Positions 7,481 through 15,656 of a DNA stretch of 64,000 nucleotides are shown one piece after another (within the stretch, counting starts at the first letter, position 1; each line of letters opens with the position of its first letter). The notes under the pieces are model-generated. The model made no database searches, was not told the DNA's origin, and worked only from the letters and a program-made list of their open reading frames with translations. Source of the stretch: Mesobacillus jeotgali (lineage in GTDB: Bacteria; Bacillota; Bacilli; Bacillales; Cytobacillaceae); NCBI RefSeq assembly GCF_900166585.1, contig NZ_FVZC01000009.1, positions 1,125,443 through 1,189,442 of the forward strand, in the 5' to 3' direction. The position numbers were made by a program, and so were the translations under genes.

Positions 7481-8419
7481 TCAGAAGGCTATGCAGCCAT
7501 GCGGTAATACAGCGTGAACACCTTTAATACCGTTTACTACTTGTGTCACTCTGAGATCCACTGTGACACTGGCCAATGCGAGGGCTTCCGTTCGTTTGGT
7601 TTGATGAAGCACGCTGATTAATTCAACCATTTCGTCAAGTGCTTGAGCAGCTGCTTGATTTAAATCTTCATTAAAACCGAATGTAATCCATCCATCCGGT
7701 GTCTTAGCCCTGGGCATAGTCAGCTGCATATCTTCTCTTACAGTTAACGTAATATCGATCAAATCCATCGGGCACTCAATTGCTGTGCCGGAAACTTCAC
7801 CGTCACCCTGTGCTGCATGACCGTCTCCGATTGAGAATAAAGCTCCCTCTACAGAAATCGGCAGATATAATGTGCTGCCTCTTTTTAACTCTTTGCAATC
7901 AATGTTGCCTCCACAATATCGGGGAGGAGAGGTGTGGTGCACGCCAGGTTCTTCAGGAGCGACACCCATTAGGCCGACAAACGGATTTAGCGGGACATGT
8001 ACTGGACGTTTTCCTACCTCAGTTCTAGCGGTCATCGTATCATGATTAAGCTCCCAGTCAAGGCGGATTCTCTCTGATCCCGTAAGGCCGAGTGTGTCAT
8101 TTTGCCAGCTCTTTTTGCCCCCGGCCCAGTTCGTTCCATACCAGCCTGGGACAACATCATTCAGTTTTACCTCAAGCACCGTCCCCGGCTTCGCCCCTTT
8201 AACTTCAATCGGTCCAATCATCGGATGAAGGGGAGTATCTTCATTAACAGCAGACTTAAAAAACTCTCTATCAATTCCTTTGGATGGTGAATAACCCCAT
8301 TCAATATCTGGTGTCTGCAATCGGATTGAGTCACCGGAACTGACTGTGAGTACTGGCTTATATTCATTGTTAAAAGAACCATGAAGGTTTTCCGTTTTTA
8401 ATTCGAGTGTGTGGATCAT
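7481..8419 (-). CDS. acetamidase/formamidase family protein
   Basis: 312 residues of the FmdA/AmdA family, cytoplasmic enzymes that hydrolyse short-chain amides to acid and ammonia. Visible hallmarks: GPIEVKGAKPGTVLEVKLND, HVPLNPFVGLMGVAPEEPG, RYCGGNIDCKEL, and the glycine-rich metal-site region VEGALFSIGDGHAAQGDGEV, all in the order expected. Full length. It lies 12 bases downstream of the EamA transporter gene on the same strand, so the two were probably one operon, suggesting transport plus hydrolysis of an amide or use of the released ammonia. Confidence 0.9.
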   Translation of the reverse strand: MIHTLELKTENLHGSFNNEYKPVLTVSSGDSIRLQTPDIEWGYSPSKGIDREFFKSAVNEDTPLHPMIGPIEVKGAKPGTVLEVKLNDVVPGWYGTNWAGGKKSWQNDTLGLTGSERIRLDWELNHDTMTARTEVGKRPVHVPLNPFVGLMGVAPEEPGVHHTSPPRYCGGNIDCKELKRGSTLYLPISVEGALFSIGDGHAAQGDGEVSGTAIECPMDLIDITLTVREDMQLTMPRAKTPDGWITFGFNEDLNQAAAQALDEMVELISVLHQTKRTEALALASVTVDLRVTQVVNGIKGVHAVLPHGCIAF

Positions 8420-8431
8420 GTTTAAAACTCC

Positions 8432-9362
8432 TTAAGCAATTTTATTTTTTGCGAGTTTTGGCTTTCTTTTAAATAGCTTCGGATTCGTTCCGATATATAC
8501 TCCAGTTAAAACAAGGGTGGCACCGATTGCATGTCCGGCCGTGAATGTCTCACCTAAAAACAATGTGGCCATAAATACTGCAGATACCGGCATCACATTG
8601 ATGAAGATAGAAGCTTTCGCGGCACCGACTTCTTTAATCCCGTTATAATACATTACGAAAGAAACAACTGTTACCAATACACTCATATGGATTATGGCAA
8701 GCCATGTAGTGCCAGGTGCGTGCTGAACATCCTGCCAGGACGTTTCTGCAAATGCGAACGGAAGCAAGAAGAGAGTCCCGAACGCCACTGCATATGTAGT
8801 CGACTCAACAGAACTGAACTTTTTCAGGACGATTTTTCCGACCACACTGTAAAGCGCCCAGCTCACGACCGCGCCCATCAGGACGAAATCAATCGGCTCA
8901 AACCCTAATTGGAATAAGTTCATCAGGTTCCCATCGGTTATTACATAAAAGGCACCTGAAAGGGCGATCGCCATTCCAATCAAGTTGTTGCGTGTAATGG
9001 TTTCTTTTAAAAATAACGCTGATAAAAGTACGATCAACACCGGATTAGAGGCGATGAACAGAGAGCTTTTAATAACTGGTGCATGCTTGCTTGCCAGGAA
9101 AAAGAAGATATTGTAGAAGGCGATTCCTGTCAGGCCCAGGACAGCAAATAAGGCGTAATCCTTCATGGTTGGTTTCTGGAGATTTTTCTCCATTAAGTAC
9201 ATTAACGGAAATAGGAGGATGGCTGCACCGAAAAAACGAAAAAAAAGCAACAGTTGCAGGTTCGAAGCTTTGGACCGCATATTTACCGGCGATAAACGCA
9301 CTCCCCCAAGTTGATGTGGCAAAGGTCAACATTCCATATGTAAGCCATAATTTTTTGTTCAT
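8432..9362 (-). pseudogene. EamA/DMT family transporter, frameshifted in a homopolymer
   Basis: The natural start is the ATG at 9362: MNKKLWLTYGMLTFATSTWG then SFEPATVAFF. A run of eight T (minus strand; + strand A at 9239-9246) shifts the frame; with seven T the protein would read ATVAFFRFFGAAILLFPLMY and continue to 8432 as an intact ten-helix EamA exporter (two repeats, second starting near MGAVVSWALYSVVGKIV). The downstream frame is fully open and ends KRKPKLAKNKIA. Either a genuine frameshift, a phase-variable tract, or a read error. Upstream of the acetamidase gene on the same strand. Confidence 0.75.
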
Positions 9363-9797
9363 TGAATTCCCTTCATTCTTTTAAATTATTTAAATAGTAT
9401 TGTAGCGTTCTTTTTCGATAAGCGAAATAAAAATTTAGTAAGTACTGAAATTTTTTTAAGCTGAATAGTCAAAAGTCATATAGAATACTATCTTTTTCTA
9501 TGCTATATACATAAAATAACTGCTTTTTTCATTTGTAAATATACCAATTTTTGGACCGTACTGTTAAAATCATGAGTAAGGGAGGATATTGAATTTTAAA
9601 AAGTACGGTTAGAAAATTATAAGGTATTTTTTCGTTTTTAATCATATTTTTTAGCTATTCATAGTGAAACAAATGTTAAGTTCCATTTGGTAACTTGTAT
9701 GTCATTTTTTTATTGCGCAACCGATTGCGCTTCTTTCAATCCTAAATAAAATCGTTGGTCAGGCAGTTCAGAACTGAAAAATTAGGAGGAAAATAAC
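9363..9797. other. 435-bp AT-rich regulatory gap
   Basis: Between the divergent EamA and PfkB-kinase genes. It holds an 8-bp inverted repeat ACCGTACT (9555-9562) / AGTACGGT (9602-9609) that encloses a ribosome-binding-like GGGAGG, and the LacI-type palindrome listed separately. No gene is supported. Confidence 0.6.
9715..9730. promoter_or_regulatory. LacI/GalR-type operator palindrome
   Basis: GCGCAA-CCGA-TTGCGC is a 16-bp inverted repeat with central CG, the usual shape of LacI-family operators. It lies 67 bases before the PfkB kinase start. No LacI gene is next to it, so the regulator must be elsewhere. Confidence 0.55.
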
Positions 9798-10688
9798 ATG
9801 AAAAAAGTTCTTGTAATTGGGGGTACTACATTCGATACTGTCATCCATCTGGAAAAACTGCCAAATCCGGAGCCCCAAACGATTCACTATGCAGCTTTTA
9901 CTGAGACTTTGGGTTCTACTGGGGCTGGAAAGGCCTTGAACCTTTCAAAGCTTAAAGTACCAACGACGCTTCATTCCATAATCGGAAATGATGAATATGG
10001 TGCAAAGATTCGAAAGAAACTAGATGAAAATGAAGTAGATTTTGTATACGACCACGACCCGAAAGGAACGGAAAGGCACGTTAACTTGATGAGTGAAGAA
10101 GGTGAGCGGATTTCAATCTTTCTGACTCAATCCTCGGCGGACTTGCATCTTAACTTACACAGACTAGAGCAGTTAATAAAAGACGCTGATTTAGTTGTTC
10201 TGAACATCATCGCTTATACAAAGCAGTTGATTCCTTTGATAAAAAAATACAATAAACCTGTATGGACCGATTTACACGACTATAACCCCGGCAATCCTTA
10301 TCACGATGAATTTATCGACATTGCAGACTATATTTTTGTCAGCTCTGACAATATGCCGGATTATAAAGGAACAATGGAAAAGTGGATTGCCATGGGCAAA
10401 GAATTAGTAGTTTGCACTCATGGAAAAAAAGGATCGACGGCTTTGAAAAAAAATCAAAAATGGATAGAAACCCCGATTATTGGCCAGTATCAGTACAAAG
10501 ATGCAAATGGAGCAGGTGACAGCTTTTTTTCTGGTTTCTTGTTTGGATATTTAAAGGGAAAATCAACAGAGGAGTCTCTTAAGCTGGGAACAATTTGTGC
10601 AGGACTGTGTATTACATCCGATGAGTTGGCATACGAAGAATTAAATCCACATTTAGTTGAGATGGAATACAGGAAATATTTCGGTTAA
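9798..10688 (+). CDS. PfkB/ribokinase family sugar kinase
   Basis: 296 residues. N-terminal VLVIGGTTFDTVIHLEKLP and the glycine pair GSTGAGKALNLSKL bind the sugar; the C-terminal YKDANGAGDSFFSGFLFGYL is the PfkB signature with the catalytic Asp of GAGD and the anion hole. It phosphorylates a carbohydrate or nucleoside with ATP in the cytoplasm; the substrate cannot be told from sequence. AGGAGG at 9784-9789 fixes the start. No transporter or second catabolic gene adjoins it. The LacI-type operator upstream points to sugar-induced expression. Confidence 0.85.
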   Translation: MKKVLVIGGTTFDTVIHLEKLPNPEPQTIHYAAFTETLGSTGAGKALNLSKLKVPTTLHSIIGNDEYGAKIRKKLDENEVDFVYDHDPKGTERHVNLMSEEGERISIFLTQSSADLHLNLHRLEQLIKDADLVVLNIIAYTKQLIPLIKKYNKPVWTDLHDYNPGNPYHDEFIDIADYIFVSSDNMPDYKGTMEKWIAMGKELVVCTHGKKGSTALKKNQKWIETPIIGQYQYKDANGAGDSFFSGFLFGYLKGKSTEESLKLGTICAGLCITSDELAYEELNPHLVEMEYRKYFG

Positions 10689-10750
10689 ATTAAAGTGTTA
10701 TGTTCCTTCGTATGGGGAAGAATATCTAAAACATACAAAGGAGTGAGAGA

Positions 10751-11014
10751 ATGTTTATCGAGGGGAAAATCATCTCCGGTACCTTTGATCAATCTATAAA
10801 CGAATTTTCTCTGCAGCGTGTAAAAACCTTTGAAACACAATCCATTTTTAAAGAATGCCAGATGGAATCCGTTTATAATTATTTAAAAAAACACGAAAAA
10901 GACCCCGACGGACAAATCATCACACTTTATGATCAGATGCCTGTAAGGCTGACCCAAGCGGAAATCAATCACTTGCTTACAGATCTAGAACGGGTAAAGT
11001 CACTGTATCATTGA
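10751..11014 (+). CDS. small hypothetical protein
   Basis: 87 residues, mixed charge, no membrane segment or signal. Contains YNYLKKHEKDPDGQIITLYD and a C-terminal helix LTQAEINHLLTDLERVKSLY. AAAGGAGTG upstream of the ATG makes it a real gene; no family recognised. It follows the sugar kinase by 62 bases and may be cotranscribed. Confidence 0.6.
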   Translation: MFIEGKIISGTFDQSINEFSLQRVKTFETQSIFKECQMESVYNYLKKHEKDPDGQIITLYDQMPVRLTQAEINHLLTDLERVKSLYH

Positions 11015-11268
11015 AAAGCAGCTCTTTTTATTAAAAGGTAAGACTTTTCCCAAATGGTTAAATGGCAATGTAAAAGCAAACATTGTGGAATGTTATATTT
11101 TTAATGGTAGACCAATTTGCTATGTCGGCGATTGGTCCTTTTGTTTTGCCTGTACATGTACAAACCATTTATAAATAGAAGGAATTTCGAAACTTTTTGT
11201 GGAATTTCTTATGGAACGAAAGAAGCCGGTAAGCTTAATACAGAAAGCTCACCATGGGAGGATAGTTT

Positions 11269-11679
11269 ATGGGAATCTTCTCTCTAATAAAGCCATTAAC
11301 TAAGTATGAGGATTATGTGTATAGAGCTGGAACATATGAAAGCTGGTTTTTAAAGAAAAAAGCTATACAAGTGATGAGGCTTGCCACAGAGCAAAATTTT
11401 AGCAAGGAAGAAATATCAAGTGGTCTAATTTATCTGGGGCTTTTATATTCCTCGTCTAAAGAATATCGAGAGGCATCAGACTGTTTTAATAAAGCTTTAG
11501 AATTAGTGAAAAACCAAAACTTTAATTACAGCGGAAACTTTAAGAAGATAATTCAAACCTTTATCAAAAATGGAGAACATCAAAAGGCAGAATATTGGCT
11601 GGCTCATCTGCTTCAACGCCAAAATTATGATGAAAATTTCAAAAAGATGGCTGCACTCTCAAAAAAGTTCACCCAGTAA
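11269..11679 (+). CDS. TPR-like helical protein
   Basis: 136 residues, all-helical. The segment LIYLGLLYSSSKEYREASDCFNKALELVK is cut here into the typical TPR pattern (LGLLYSSSKEYREASDCF, FNKALELV), followed by a second degenerate repeat (FIKNGEHQKAEYWLAHLL). TPR units mediate protein contacts. Ribosome binding site GGGAGG. Partner unknown. Confidence 0.65.
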   Translation: MGIFSLIKPLTKYEDYVYRAGTYESWFLKKKAIQVMRLATEQNFSKEEISSGLIYLGLLYSSSKEYREASDCFNKALELVKNQNFNYSGNFKKIIQTFIKNGEHQKAEYWLAHLLQRQNYDENFKKMAALSKKFTQ

Positions 11680-11959
11680 ATCTACTTCAGTTAACTGTTC
11701 TCGTTAGTTTAGGGATAATTTGTCTTTTTGGACCTTTAGCACATCTGAATTTTTTACTGTAAGTATGAATGAATTTGATTCTGAACGATAGAGGCATTCA
11801 TTCTTGGGGTCTATTAAAAATAAGAAGGAAATAATTAAACTTGTGATAAATAACATTAAGGAGTGTGTTGATTCAGGAAGAATCAACCCATTTTGAAAAA
11901 GATGAGGGATTGTTAAATATTATAAATAATGGATATATCCGGTTACACAGGGGGAAGAA
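11680..11959 (+). other. 280-bp gap with a possible gene remnant
   Basis: On the plus strand, frame beginning near 11718, coding-like text SFWTFSTSEFFTVSMNEFDS, a TAG stop, then SIKNKKEIIKLVINNIKECV up to a TGA is seen. It could be a decayed small gene; there is no start or ribosome binding site. Weak. Confidence 0.25.
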
Positions 11960-12232
11960 ATGAAATATGAGATATATGCAGTAATCATTTTAGTTATTGG
12001 ATCCATAATTGCCATTTTGCGAAGTTATAATAAATCTAAGGAAACAAAGTTTAGGGTATGGGGATCAGCTACAATGCTCTTATTTGCACCTATACTTTCT
12101 TGGTTAGTCGGCAGTCTTTATGGTGTGATTGAAGGAAGTGGATTTGCGATGATAGGGGTTTTAATCATCCTGTTTCCAATCCTTTTCATTTTAGGATTTG
12201 TTCTCTACTGGATAGGCGGCAACGAGAATTAA
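11960..12232 (+). CDS. small membrane protein
   Basis: 90 residues with three hydrophobic helices: YAVIILVIGSIIAIL, ATMLLFAPILSWLVGSLYGVI, and MIGVLIILFPILFILGFVLY, separated by a short basic loop NKSKETKFR. AGGGGGAAG precedes the ATG. No family recognised. Confidence 0.65.
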   Translation: MKYEIYAVIILVIGSIIAILRSYNKSKETKFRVWGSATMLLFAPILSWLVGSLYGVIEGSGFAMIGVLIILFPILFILGFVLYWIGGNEN

Positions 12233-12296
12233 AAAGGATGGTATGAAAATAGTTAATTAAAATACTATTGTTTTGATTTAGATAAAGTAGGATTTA

Positions 12297-12437
12297 ATGT
12301 ATAGGTTTTTGAACATTTTTATACTTTTTCTTCTACTAACTTTTGCGTTGATTTTAGAAGGATTAACCGCCTATTTTGCTGAAACCTTATTTTATATGCG
12401 AAGCAGCATTCCTATAATGAAGCAATATTACGATTAA
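12297..12437 (+). CDS. very small single-helix membrane protein
   Basis: 46 residues, MYRFLNIFILFLLLTFALIL followed by EGLTAYFAETLFYMRSSIPIM. One N-terminal membrane helix. The ribosome binding site (AGTAGGA) is weak, so the call is tentative. Confidence 0.35.
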   Translation: MYRFLNIFILFLLLTFALILEGLTAYFAETLFYMRSSIPIMKQYYD

Positions 12438-12480
12438 AATAGAAGCTATAACTCAATGATATATTTTCGGGAGGAATCAA

Positions 12481-12972
12481 ATGCAATTATTGATTGAAGA
12501 GTACAGTCGAGGCTATGAAATGTTAAGGGAATCCATTAAAGGATTATCTGAGGAAGAGATTAGGTTCAAACCAGGAAAGGATAAATGGAGTATACATCAG
12601 GTAATTATACATATTACAGATTCTGAATTGGTGTCTACTTATAGACTTAAAAAAGTTTTGTCCGAACCTGAACCACTTTTAACCTCGACTGATCAGGATG
12701 CCTGGGCAAATTCATTGAATTATGAGCAATTGGATCGTGAGCAATACTTCCTCCTTTTTAAATTACTTCGCACCAGTATGCTTCCTATTCTCCTAAATTT
12801 AACAACAGAACAACTTGAGAGAGGTGGAGTGTATGCAGATGCTGGACGATTCACATTCAAAGAATTATTGGAATACCGTATCCAACATATACGAGGACAC
12901 CTTAACCAAATTGAAAAACTGAAAAAGTCTTTCGGGAGTGCAATGTCAAAAGATTATTTTAACCCTAAATAG
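12481..12972 (+). CDS. DinB family protein
   Basis: 163 residues of a DinB-type four-helix bundle, a second copy in the window. W-S-I-H-Q-V-I-I-H-I-T-D (residues near 40) gives the first metal histidine and YRIQHIRGHLNQI (near 138) the other two, in the YRxxHxxxHLxQI form of the DUF1569/DinB_2 group. GGGAGG at 12470 fixes the start. Enzymatic role unknown. Confidence 0.8.
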   Translation: MQLLIEEYSRGYEMLRESIKGLSEEEIRFKPGKDKWSIHQVIIHITDSELVSTYRLKKVLSEPEPLLTSTDQDAWANSLNYEQLDREQYFLLFKLLRTSMLPILLNLTTEQLERGGVYADAGRFTFKELLEYRIQHIRGHLNQIEKLKKSFGSAMSKDYFNPK

Positions 12973-13240
12973 AGTTTATTAGTATAAATATCTGTATATC
13001 AATAAAAATGGGCAATCATTTTCATCCGCATTTTGATGACTAATTTTTCTGAAATACCGTAATTTTGTGACAGGTAACCCTGTTACCCAGATCTGCTTTT
13101 TTATACCGAAAATACCTATAGTTAGCGTAACAGGAATAAAGTTAATATTCTCGAATAGGTAAGGAGGGAATATTGTAGACCATACACATATTTGAGTTGG
13201 CGAGGTCTGTTTGGAACGGTTATGAAAAGGAGGAAGGATT

Positions 13241-13669
13241 ATCAAAGCAACATTAAAACCAATTATCGGTGGCCTGACATCAGGTATCGTGCTTGGCATG
13301 TTTCTAAGAATCATTCAATCTATAACAAACCTAAAAGTGTATACCTTGTTGCTCAATGTTGATTACGTGCCAATTCTTAAAGATATGCATTTGCCCGAAA
13401 TAGTTGAGTTTGGTTTGCATCTTGTGATATCAGTAATTCTTGCTTTCGGAGTAAACCTTTACATATTCAAGGAGGAGCTGCAGAAAGAAAAAATCCCTGG
13501 TTTTGTAATTAAAATTGGACTGGTTGTTGGGTTGCTTCTATACCCAACGACGCTTCTTTCTGACAAGACACCGGAAATCACCAGTTCCTTTTCTTTGCTT
13601 TTCTGGATGGCTGGCCATGGTCTTTATGGTGCGGTACTAGGGAAGTTGTTGGTTTATGACAAGCGGTAA
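13241..13669 (+). CDS. small membrane protein with non-canonical start
   Basis: Coding sense runs from at least codon 13241 (ATC AAA GCA ACA...) to 13669: KATLKPIIGGLTSGIVLGMF, then three more hydrophobic helices including FGLHLVISVILAFGVNLYIF and FVIKIGLVVGLLLYPTTLL. An ideal AAAAGGAGG at 13226-13234 is followed at the right distance by ATT-ATC where ATG is expected; the frame is closed by TGA at 13223. The next possible start (GTG 13289) would lose the first helix and has no site. Four membrane helices; family not recognised. Confidence 0.6.
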   Translation: MKATLKPIIGGLTSGIVLGMFLRIIQSITNLKVYTLLLNVDYVPILKDMHLPEIVEFGLHLVISVILAFGVNLYIFKEELQKEKIPGFVIKIGLVVGLLLYPTTLLSDKTPEITSSFSLLFWMAGHGLYGAVLGKLLVYDKR

Positions 13670-13687
13670 CTGGATTAGAAACAAAGA

Positions 13688-13720
13688 TTGCCAGGAGTTT
13701 ATTCTCCTGGCAATTGTTTT
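13688..13720 (+). terminator. Rho-independent terminator
   Basis: Perfect 10-bp stem TTGCCAGGAG with 6-base loop, then TTGTTTT. Sits between convergent genes. Confidence 0.9.
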
Positions 13721-13726
13721 ATGGTG

Positions 13727-15343
13727 TTATTTTTTATGGAAGGTGAATGTATTTTTACCGGCCCGTTTTGAAGCGTATAGAGCTTCGTCAGCGTAACTGA
13801 TGACGGTAAATGGGTCGATATCATGCTGTGGCCATACGGCTCCACCAACACTGCATCCAACGCTTAGCTGTAACTCCTCGATTTTATAAGGCAAATTTAT
13901 GTTGGTGATCAGCTTGTCAGCAATAGATTCAAACACAGGTTCTACCGATTGTTCTGGCGTGGCCAGCACCACAAGGAACTCATCACCGCCGAGCCTGAAT
14001 ATTTCATCCTCCTTACGGGTGCTTTCCTTGAGCCTGCTTGCCACTTTCTGGAGCAGCAAGTCTCCGGTATGATGCCCATGAGTATCATTTATTCTTTTAA
14101 AGCCATCTAAATCCAAATATAGAAAGGATAGGGAGTGACCTGCATTCTTCGCCTGTTTCATAAACTCATCCAATGCTACTCGATTGCCAAGGCCTGTTAA
14201 AAGATCCTGATGTGCGAGGGTTTCCATTTTTCCCAAATTGGATTCAGTCTGTATTAAAGAATCGACTAAATCCCTAAGTGAACCGGATAACAGTTCAAGG
14301 TCTTTAATTCCTTTGATATAAGGAATTGTCGTTTCATGACCCAATCTTAAGCTATGAGCAGCTCTTGATATTTTCCGCAAAGGATTAGTAATGAATCCGG
14401 CAACAAGCCAGCCTATCAATGCGAAGACAACAGCTATGATTGTACCAAGTTTGATGATATAGGATTTTAATTCATTAACAGGGGCAAAAGCATCTTCTGC
14501 GGGGATGCGGACTATGACTGTCCATCCTAGGCCTGAATAATCATGGTGGCCATCACCGACTGCAAACCCTGTAAGATACTCTTTACCATCTGGCCATTTT
14601 TCCACGAGCCAGCTGTTAACACCTTTTCTCGCATTGTGAACACTTTCAAGATCCAGAGATTTTCCCGTCAACCCCTTTGGTCCAAGGATGACAGTATCGT
14701 CAATACCACTCACGACAAAAACTTCTGCACCACTTAATTCATCCTTTAAGGGTTCGACAATGTTATCTTTAACCTGCCTGGACCATTCCCAACTGAGGTG
14801 GGCAGCCAGCACTCCAGTGAAATTTCCATTTGCATCTGTTACAGGCTGGCTGATGTCAACAAATTGCAAAGGCTCTCCAGACGGGTTTGGCAGCAGGTTT
14901 GCAAGGAGGACGGCTTTATGGACATCGCCAATAAAAGTTCCTTTTTGTCCTTCCTGATAAACAGGGCGCTTCGATATATCAGCACCTAACAGGATTTGGT
15001 CTGTTGCCGCAACTACATTCCCAGCAGAGTCTGTAAGACCTATCCATGAAAATACGGGAATACTGGTCTTTAACTGGTCCAGTAAAGTTTGGGCTGATTT
15101 GAAATCTTCAGGAGATTTAATATCCTCTATCTGGCTTAGGACTTCAACTTCCCCAATCCTCGACCACATAAAAGAATCCAGCTTATTTGCCATATGATAG
15201 GCAGTAGTTGAAAGACTGTTCCCAATCTCTCTTTTAATGGTTGCACCTGAATGCTTGCTGATTGTTATACTCAAGAGCATTGTCAGCGTGATGATGATGA
15301 CCGCAAAAAATAGAGCCATATAGGCTCGAATATTGATTTTCAT
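13727..15343 (-). CDS. diguanylate cyclase with dCache sensor and HAMP
   Basis: About 538 residues. N-terminal membrane helix (YMALFFAVIIITLTMLLSIT), an extracytoplasmic dCache-like sensor (with FSWIGLTDSAGNVVAATD and QFVDISQPVTDANGNFTGVL), a second helix (LGTIIAVVFALIGWLVAGFI), HAMP, then a C-terminal GGDEF domain (LAHQDLLTGLGNRVALDEF, YLDLDGFKRINDTHGHHTGD, RLGGDEFLVVLA). GGDEF is intact, so it can make cyclic di-GMP from two GTP. The inner start at 15343 (AAAGGG upstream) is chosen over GTG 15385, which lacks a site. Confidence 0.9.
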   Translation of the reverse strand: MKINIRAYMALFFAVIIITLTMLLSITISKHSGATIKREIGNSLSTTAYHMANKLDSFMWSRIGEVEVLSQIEDIKSPEDFKSAQTLLDQLKTSIPVFSWIGLTDSAGNVVAATDQILLGADISKRPVYQEGQKGTFIGDVHKAVLLANLLPNPSGEPLQFVDISQPVTDANGNFTGVLAAHLSWEWSRQVKDNIVEPLKDELSGAEVFVVSGIDDTVILGPKGLTGKSLDLESVHNARKGVNSWLVEKWPDGKEYLTGFAVGDGHHDYSGLGWTVIVRIPAEDAFAPVNELKSYIIKLGTIIAVVFALIGWLVAGFITNPLRKISRAAHSLRLGHETTIPYIKGIKDLELLSGSLRDLVDSLIQTESNLGKMETLAHQDLLTGLGNRVALDEFMKQAKNAGHSLSFLYLDLDGFKRINDTHGHHTGDLLLQKVASRLKESTRKEDEIFRLGGDEFLVVLATPEQSVEPVFESIADKLITNINLPYKIEELQLSVGCSVGGAVWPQHDIDPFTVISYADEALYASKRAGKNTFTFHKK

Positions 15344-15431
15344 AAAAAATAAACCCTTTCGCACTACAAAACTTTCAATCTCCACTTAATTATTTCGACA
15401 AATTTTTCAATGTTTTAATAGGATTTGTCTG

Positions 15432-15644
15432 TTATTTTTTCTGGAACCTCATCATAACTGCCCTAAGGCACAATAGGAACAATATAGTAAAAGTTACTTT
15501 TACAATGGAGATATGATCAAGTAAGAGAGTATGTGTCATCCGATTTGATGAAAAAATTGACCACCAGACAGGATCAGAATAAAGTGTAGAGACTATGATC
15601 CAAAATAATAAAAATATAGAAATGAAAATTATATAAGCTATCAC
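15432..15644 (-). CDS. small membrane protein
   Basis: 70 residues from a GTG start with GAGGGTG upstream. Two hydrophobic helices (AYIIFISIFLLFWIIVSTLY and SIVKVTFTILFLLCLRAVMM) with a Trp-containing loop. It begins 13 bases after the M20 peptidase stop on the same strand, so likely cotranscribed. No family recognised. Confidence 0.55.
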   Translation of the reverse strand: MIAYIIFISIFLLFWIIVSTLYSDPVWWSIFSSNRMTHTLLLDHISIVKVTFTILFLLCLRAVMMRFQKK

Positions 15645-15656
15645 ATCTTCACCCTC

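Noticed and set aside
11704..11886. Minus-strand 60-codon frame
   Set aside because: No ribosome binding site and no protein-like sense; plus strand in this stretch looks more like a decayed gene.
13073..13087. GGTAAC-CCT-GTTACC inverted repeat as an operator
   Set aside because: Short, not near a clear promoter, and could be chance; no known consensus fits.
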